64,000 nucleotides of DNA from Astragalus membranaceus (lineage: Eukaryota > Streptophyta > Magnoliopsida > Fabales > Fabaceae), in NCBI GenBank assembly GCA_039519185.1, contig CM076846.1, positions 152,658,605 through 152,722,604 on the forward strand, read 5' to 3'. This document shows positions 57,201 to 64,000 of this stretch, one piece after another. Position 1 is the stretch's first letter, and each line of letters begins with the position of its first letter. The notes under the pieces were generated by a model. It made no database searches, was not told the origin of the DNA, and saw only the letters and a list, made by a program, of their open reading frames with translations. The translations under genes were made by a program, and so were the position numbers.

Positions 57201-60200
57201 GAAAAATGAAGCCCCATAAAAATGATTGAGAGGATCATAGACTCGTCAAAGGTCCAATTTGCATTATTTCTTTATTCATTAATAAATTCTCTCTTTCGAA
57301 ACAAACAAACCACAACAAGCAGAAAATCGATTCCCTATTGAAATGAATGTGACTCTATTATCGTTCTATAGAGGCACCACTTTAGTTTTTAGAGACAAAT
57401 CTAATTTCACGGGCTACAATGAACATGATTTCAAGAGATGTGAAGTTGATAAAAACAGTAAGACACCAAAAGAAATAAAATTAAGGACAACAGCACCTCT
57501 AAAATTGAAAGGATCATAAATTCATGGAAGGTCATATCAAGAAGGTTGTATGATTATTTTCACCGTTTCTACGGCTCTCTTTATCAAAACAAACCAACAC
57601 GGGGAGCAAAAAATTGAAGCCCCGTAAAAATGATTGAGAGCATCATAGACTCGTCAAAGGTCCAATTCGGATGTTTTCTTTATTCGTTTTTAGATTCTCA
57701 CTTTCGAATCAAAGAAACCATAGCCGACAGAAAATCGAATCCCTATAGAAATGAATGTGACTCAATAATCCGATGTTAGAGGCAACACTTTAGGTTTTAG
57801 AGTCAAAATCAGATTTCAAAGGCACCGAGGAACATTATTTCAAGAGATATGGAAGTGATAAAAACAGTAAAACACTATGAAATAAAATTTAGGACAGCAA
57901 CTTGGGGAGCAGTAAATCATATCAAGAAGGTTGTATGATTCTTTTCTTGGTTTCTACCCCTCTCTTTCGAACTAAACCAACTAGGGGAGCAGAAAATTGA
58001 AGCCCCGTAAAAATGATTGAGAGTATCATAGACTCATCAAAGGTCCAATTTGGATGATTTCTTTATTCGTTTATAGATTCTCTTTTTCAAATCAAAGACA
58101 CCACAAACAATAGAAAGCCAAATCCCTATAGAAATGAATGTTATTTTATGATCGTTCTCTTGAGGCAACACATTAGTTTTTAGAGACAAAATCGGATTTC
58201 AAGGGCACCAACGAACTTGATTTCAAGATATGTGTAAGTTATACAAACAGTGAGACACCATAAGAAATAAAATTAAGGACAGCAGCACCTCTAAAATTGA
58301 GAGGACCGTAGATTCATGTAAGGTTGTATCCAGAAGGTTGTATGATTCTTTTCTTAGTTTCTACCCCTTTTTCTATCAAAACGAACCAACTCGGGGAGCA
58401 GAAAATTGAAGCCCCGTAAAAATGATTGAGAGTATCATAGACTCATAAAAGGTCCTATTTGGATGATTTCTTTATTCGTTTATAGATTCTCTCTTTCGAA
58501 TTAAAACCACAACCAATAGAAAATCAAATCCCTATAGAAATGAATGTGACTCTAGGATCGTACTGTAGAGGCAACACTTTAGTTTTTAGAGTCAAAATCA
58601 GATTTCAAGGGCATCGACGGACATGATTTCAAGAGATATGGAAGTGATCAAAACAGTAAGACATCATATGAAATAATATACAGGACATCAACACCTCTAA
58701 AATTGAAAAAACCATTGATTTCTAGAAGGTCATATCACGAAGGTTGTATGTTTCTTTTCTTGGTTTCTACCCCTCACTCTTTCGAAACGAACCAACCTGG
58801 GGAGCAAAAAATTGAAGCCCCATAAAAATGATTGAGAGGATCATTAGACTCGTCAAAGGTCCAATTTGGATGATTTCTTTATTCATTAATACATTCTCTC
58901 TTTCGAATCAAAGAAACCACAGCCAGCAGAAAATCTATTCCCTATTGAAATGAATGTGACTCTATTATCGTTTTACTGAGGCACCACTTTAGTTTTTAGA
59001 GACAAAAATCAAATTTCCAGATACCAATGAACAAGATTTCAAGAGATGTGGAGGTGATAAAAACAGTAAGAGACCATAAAAAATAAAATTAAGGACAACA
59101 GCACCTCTAAAATTGAAAGTACCATAAATTCATGGAAGGTCGTAACAAGAAGGTTGTATGATTCTTTTCTTTGTTTCTACGACTCTCTTTATCAAAACGA
59201 ACCAACTCGGAGAGCAGAAAATTGAAACCCCGTAAAAATGATTGAGAGTATCATAGACTCATCAAAGGTCCAATTTGGATGATTTCTTTATTCGTTTATA
59301 GATTCTCTCTTTCGAATCAAAGAAACCACAACCAAAAGAAAGTCGAATCCCTAGAGAAATGAATGTTATTTTATGATCATTTTCTTGAGACAACACTTTA
59401 GTTTTTAGAGACAAAATCGGTTTTTAAGGGGAACCAACGAACATGATTTCAAGAGATGTGTAAGTGATACAAACACTAAGACACCATAAGAAATAAAATT
59501 AAGGACAGCATCACCCCTAAAATAAAGAGGACCGTAGAATGTAGATTCATGGAAGGTCATATCAAGAAGGTTGTATGATTCTTCTCTTGGTTTCTACCCA
59601 CTTCTCTTTCGAAATGAACCAACTCGGGGAGCAGAAAATTGAAGCCCCATAAAAATGATTGAGATTATCATAGACTCATCAAAGGTCCAATTTGGATGAA
59701 TTCTTTATTCGTTTATACATTCTCTCTTTCGAATCAAAGAAACCACATCCAGTAGAAAATAGAATCCCTATAGAAATGAATGACTCCAGTATCATACTTT
59801 TGAGGCAACACTTTAGTTTTTAGAGTTAAAATCAGATTTCAAAGGCATCAACGAATGTGATTTCAAGAGATATGTAAGTGATACAAACAGTAAGACCCCA
59901 TAAGAAATAAAATTAAGGACAGCAACACCTCTACAATTGAGAGGACCGTAGATTCATGGAAGGTCATATCAAAAAGGATATATGATTCTTTTCTTAGGGT
60001 TTCTACCCCACTCTCTTTTGAAACTAATCAGCTTGGGGAGCAGAAAATTGAAGCCCCATAAAAATGATTGAGAGGATGATAGATTCATCGAAGGTCCAAT
60101 TTGGATGGTTCTTTTAATCGTTTATACATTGCCTCTTTCGAATTAAAGAAATCACAGCCAATAGAAAATCAAATCCCTATAGAAACGAATGTGACTCTAT

Positions 60201-61566
60201 GATCATACTCTGGAGTCAGTTTTTAGAGTCAAAATTAGACTTCAAAGGCACCAATGAACAAGATATCAAGAAATGTGGAAGTGATAAAAACAATAAGACA
60301 CCAAAAGAAATAAAATTAAGGACAGCAGCACCTCTAAAATTGAGAGGACCATAAATTCGTGGAAGGTCATATTAAGAAGGCTGATTGATTCTTTTCTTGG
60401 TTTCAACCCCTCTCTCTATCAAAACGAACCAGCACGGGGAGCAGAAAATTGAAGTCCCATAAAAATGAATGAGAGCATCAAAGACTCATCAAAGGACCAA
60501 TTTGGAAGATTTCTTTATTCGTTTATAGATTCTCACTTTCGAATCAGAGTAACAAAAGCCAATAGAAAATCGAATCCCAATAGAAATGAAAGTGACTCTA
60601 TGATCTTACTTTAGTTTTTAGAGTCAAAATTAGATTTCAAGGGCACCGGCGAACATGATTTCAAGATCTCTGGGTAGTGATAAAAACAGTAAGACACCAT
60701 ACGAAATAAAATTCAGAACAGCAGCACCTCTAAAGTTGAGAGAACCATAGATTCACGAAAGGTCATATCAAGAAGATTGTATGATTCTTTTCTTGGTTTC
60801 AACCCCGCTCTATTTCGAAACGATCCAACCTGGGGAGCAGAAAATTGAAGCCCCATATAAATGATTAAGTGGATCATAGACTCATCGGAGGTCCAATTAG
60901 AATGATTTCTTTATTCGTTTATACATTCTTTTCAAATCAAAGAAACCACATCCAGTAGACAATCGAATCCTTATAGAATTGAATGTGACTTGATGATCGT
61001 ACTCTTGAGGCAACGCTTTAGTTTTTAGACTCGAAATCAGATTTCAAGGGCACCGATGAACATGATTTCAAGAGATTTGGAAGTGATAAAAATAGTAAGA
61101 CGCCGTATGAAACAGCAACACCTCTAAATTCGAGAGGATCATAGATTAATGGAAGGTCATATCAAGAAGTTTGTATGATTCTTTTCTTGGAAGATCATAG
61201 ATTAATGGAAGGCATCGGCGAACATGATTTCAAGAGATGTGTAAGTGATACAAACAGTAAGACGCCATAAGAAATAAAATTAAGGACAGCGTCAGCTCTA
61301 AAACTGAGAGGACCGTAGATTCATGGAAGGTCATATCAAGAAGGTTGTATGATTCTTTTCTTGGTTTCTACCCCTCTCTCTTTCGAAACGAACCAACCCG
61401 GGGAGCAAAAAATTGAAGCCCCGTAAATATGATTGAGAGGATCATAGACTCATCAGAGGTCCAATTTGGATGATTTTTTATTCGTTTATACTTCCTCTTT
61501 TATTGAATCAAAGAAACCACAACCAATAGAACATCGAATCCCTTTAGAAATGAAGGTGACTCTATT
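48230..61566 (+). repeat. Satellite array, ~400 bp monomer, about 32 copies
   Basis: The marker AAGGTTGTATGATTCTTTTC recurs about every 390-410 bp (for example 50899, 51310, 51701, 52111, 52519, 52928). Each monomer also contains GGGGAGCAGAAAATTGAAGC, GACTCATCAAAGGTCCAATT, ATCGAATCCCTATAGAAATG, GCAACACTTTAGTTTTTAGA and CAGTAAGACACCATATGAAA in fixed order. Monomers at the left edge are the most divergent. No long frame is open and no promoter, tRNA or rRNA sequence is seen. One solo LTR interrupts it. Copy number is an estimate from marker spacing. Confidence 0.95.
54048..54423 (+). mobile_element. Solo copia-type LTR inside the satellite array (376 bp)
   Basis: It interrupts the phrase GTGATCA / AAACAGTAAGACACC of the monomer. 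It begins TGTTAGACC, holds a TATA box (GGGTTATAAATAGG near 54220), a polyadenylation-type AATAAAATTACAGGG and ends CACTTAATA. GATCA on the left and GATCT on the right are the probable 5 bp duplication with one change. The final base pair TA instead of CA suggests some age. Confidence 0.82.
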
Positions 61567-62394
61567 GGTAAAATATAACCAATTGGCAAAATGATTAGCA
61601 TCTACAAAATGACTAGCAGCTATAACATCAGCATTACTTGAATAAAGGACTAATAATTGGTAAAATGACTAGCAGCTATAAATATAACCAAAGAAGTAAA
61701 GCTTACAACTTTCCAGAGTATGAAATATACTGCATATTAAATAGTAATATATGCCAAAATATTTTATCCAAATCATACTTCTACAGAACTTCAAATATTT
61801 GATCCTTTTTCCTTTTAGATATTTCCCCCCAACACAAATAGGCAAATAGCAATATATGGCATAATATTTGATCCAAAACAGAGAGCAACTCAAATAGTTT
61901 ACTCCTAAACACTCATGCATTCTTGTGTTAGTAAGTCTATCGAATTATTAGTTAAACATTACCATGAGTCATTCCTTGAAGGCTAAAAAGTTCTAACCAC
62001 ATCACTTGTAACCTACAACATACGTTTCCAATGACAAAAGTCTACTCTCAATTAGCTAAGGACCCCTTTAAGCACTGTTAAGCTAATATGCATGGGGAGG
62101 ATGCATATTCCTCAATGAGAAGGTTCATACTATATCTAAATGGGGCTTTCAATTTATAAAATTTGAACCTAGAGTAAATTTTTTAGAAAGGTCAAAAGTT
62201 AATTAAAATAACAAGCATAATTAATGCCAAAATCATTTCAGACTCAAATCAAAATGAAAGACCAGCTAAAACGGCAGGACATAATACCCCTGCACAACCC
62301 CTACATATCCAGTAAGCCATATCAGAATGCCTAACTCACTATAAAAACTGGCATGTAATACCAACTACTGCGTCAAAACTCAAAAGTTAACACT
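61567..62394. other. Right flank of the satellite, possibly intronic
   Basis: The phrase AAATGACTAGCAGCTATAA occurs twice at 61604-61690. The 83-codon minus frame (61669-61920) contains two similar segments with WIKYYAIYCYL / WIKYFGIYYYL and reflects a local duplication; it has no recognised family. Confidence 0.4.
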
Positions 62395-63075
62395 AACCTG
62401 AGTATCAAAGAATGCCGGTAGAGAAACTAACTCAAAAGGCTTCCATGCAGAACTCAAAAACAGATCTCTGAAAAGAAAAAGAGAATATTTTATTTTGTAC
62501 TGTATAGCATATTATAGCATGAATCTTTAGCCCATCCAATTCAAAGTCTTATGTAAAAAGTAATTAATATTTTATAGGTTCAACTTGAGTAGTGAAAATT
62601 ACAACCATAAACAAACCCCTTTTGCAAAATCAAGTTCAAGAAGAGAAACCTTATTCACATTTGTCACAACCTTGAATTTTCACAATCTCTTACTCAAGAC
62701 AAGAAACGTTCAGACATAGCAAACACCAAACCCAATATTTCTTAACCAGTTGTATCCCAAATCTTTCCCACTTCAAACATTCAAGAAATAAAGAAAGAAA
62801 GCACGGAAGAGCAAATGGCTCTTTTTAATAGAGAAATAGAATGTCAGAAAATAGAGAATCGAAATTTTGAAGAATTTTGATGCCCTTTTTAAATTCATAT
62901 GATTTTGTCTTTCATCCTTGCTTAGAGCATAGTGATTAGAATGAGATAAGTACCGCCGTCAAGATTCATCACCAGCTTTCACCCTTCAAATGCACCCGCC
63001 GAAAATTTTCCAACAAGATTCTTGAACCCGTTCTTGAAAGTTGGTTTCCCTCCATTGAGACAGAGAACGCCCCTG
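62395..63075 (-). CDS. Possible 5' exons of an unidentified minus-strand gene
   Basis: On the minus strand an internal exon candidate (62395-62468) is bounded by CTTTTCAG and GTTAGTG and is open in one frame reading LFLSSAWKPFELVSLPAFFD. Upstream, a TC-rich leader-like segment with an ATG at about 63058 and a possible donor GTACTTATC near 62953 could be exon 1 or a 5' UTR. No protein family is recognised, and the rest of the gene would have to lie inside or beyond the satellite array, or be lost. Weak. Confidence 0.3.
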
Positions 63076-63299
63076 TGGGATGATAGCGTAAACGAGAAAT
63101 GGAAGAAGAAGAAGATGTAGCAGTGGTAACTAGTAAGTGATCAAATCCTCCAAACGAGCGAGATCACATTCATACGAAACCCTCAACTCTTTTCGGTTTC
63201 CCTCCGTCCCCAGTCCCTCGTAATCGTCCTTACCTTCCTTCCGTCCTTCTATATATTGTTATTCAAAATCCAAATGCCAAACAAAAATATATTCTTAAT

Positions 63300-63446
63300 A
63301 AAAAAACATAAAAAAGTTGGTCGAGAGGCAAATTGGACAGGGCGAAAATGAGCAGGTTCGATTCTCGGCCTCTATTTAATGAGCCCAGCCCAAAACACTG
63401 GGCCTTGGACCGGTCCGTTGGATTGGACCCAAATTGACAGCTCTAG
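63300..63446. mobile_element. hAT-like element remnant (right end)
   Basis: TCTATTTAATGAGCCCAGCC, CACTGGGCCTTGGACCGGTC and the end AATTGACAGCTCTAG match the organisation of the next element, whose corresponding part is at 63950-64000. A box B-like GCAGGTTCGATTCT is included. The left end is missing or not recognised. Confidence 0.5.
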
Positions 63447-63683
63447 TTATTCCCTCCGAAAAAGACAAAAAAGAAATGCTAATTTAAAAAAATAATTAAA
63501 TTAAGAGTGCTTTTAGGGTAAGAGAGCAAATCAAATCCCTCACCAGAAACCATTAAATATGATCGTAGGATCTAGTACAAAATTTTATCAACATTTGAAA
63601 TTTTATACTCGTTAATTAAGTCTTAACCGCTCATGGCATTTTACTGAATATCCTACGGGCAATTTTAGTGGTTCACATGTGAG

Positions 63684-64000
63684 GGTAGAGCTATCAAGAT
63701 GGGCGGCCCGGCTCAGCCCAGCCCACAGGGCCAAACGTAAAAGTGGGCTGGACTGGGCCAGCCCAATTGTTGGCTGGGCGTGTTTTGTGTAGCCTAGCCC
63801 AAAACACTGGGTTGATGGGCAGCCCCGCGACCCAATCTAACTTTAACAAAGGAAATCATAAAAATTGTTCAAAAAAACATAAAGAAGTAGGCCTAGCTTG
63901 GCCCATGGGCCAGCTGGGCTGGGCCAAAATGGCTCGATTTATTCATGGGCCTCTATTTAATGAGCCTAGCCCAATCGAAAACACTGGACCTTGGGTCGGC
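63684..64000. mobile_element. hAT-like MITE with GGGCCAGCCCAGCCC repeats, cut by the window end
   Basis: Starts TAGAGCTATCAAGATGGGCG, the inverted form of the end at 63446 (CTAGAGCTGTCAA), and is filled with GGGCTGGGCCAGCCC words in both orientations. The right end lies beyond 64000. Confidence 0.6.

Noticed and set aside
48230..61566. CRISPR-like or rDNA spacer array
   Set aside because: The repeat unit is ~400 bp with no unique spacers, no rRNA genes are present, and the context is a plant genome.
61669..61920. 83-codon Tyr/Ile/Cys-rich membrane-like protein
   Set aside because: It stems from a local duplication of AT-rich sequence, with no family signature or gene context.

Overview
This is plant nuclear DNA, almost certainly from a eudicot and plausibly a legume. 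It has AT-rich intergenic sequence, intron-containing genes with GT-AG borders, an Ogre-type Ty3/gypsy retrotransposon with a protease/RT intron, tRNA-derived SINEs, CACTA, hAT, Mutator and Stowaway elements, and a long satellite array. The legume assignment is an inference from the repeat types. Nothing looks bacterial.

Layout. 1-10287: the 5' part of an Ogre-like element on the minus strand, with RT cut by the window edge, intron, protease, gag, extra ORF1, leader, primer-binding site and a 3.0 kb 5' LTR. It abuts an older LTR-element remnant (10288-12127). 12128-15760: an L1-type LINE pseudogene (minus) split by a 2476 bp solo LTR with a 5 bp target duplication. 15760-19300: CACTA-like subterminal sequence, AT-rich DNA, a SINE and a hAT-type MITE. 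19675-20529: an intact, intronless R2R3-MYB gene of subgroup 22 (MYB44/70/73/77 type). 21180-24300: LINE fragments and a hairpin element. 25176-28843: a non-autonomous CACTA element with a TGA target duplication, carrying pieces of a CSC1-like/OSCA channel gene with their introns. 29508-30514: a long inverted-repeat element. 31945-40696 (minus): a complete 13-exon gene for the chloroplast P1B-type ATPase HMA1; all 12 introns have GT-AG borders and keep frame, giving 828 residues. Its introns hold a hAT-type element, two Stowaway MITEs and a foldback element. 40956-48200: SINEs, a Mutator-type MITE with a 9 bp duplication, an RNase H fragment, duplicated clusters of short palindromes and a decayed gypsy RT. 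48230-61566: about 13 kb of a roughly 400 bp satellite with higher-order structure and one solo copia-type LTR inside. 61567-64000: a possible first part of an unidentified minus-strand gene, then hAT-like repeats.

Only two genes look intact and functional: the MYB regulator and HMA1. They are divergent in orientation and about 11 kb apart, and nothing in the sequence ties their functions together. Most of the rest is transposable-element and satellite DNA in nested layers, and insertion order can be read from target-site duplications.
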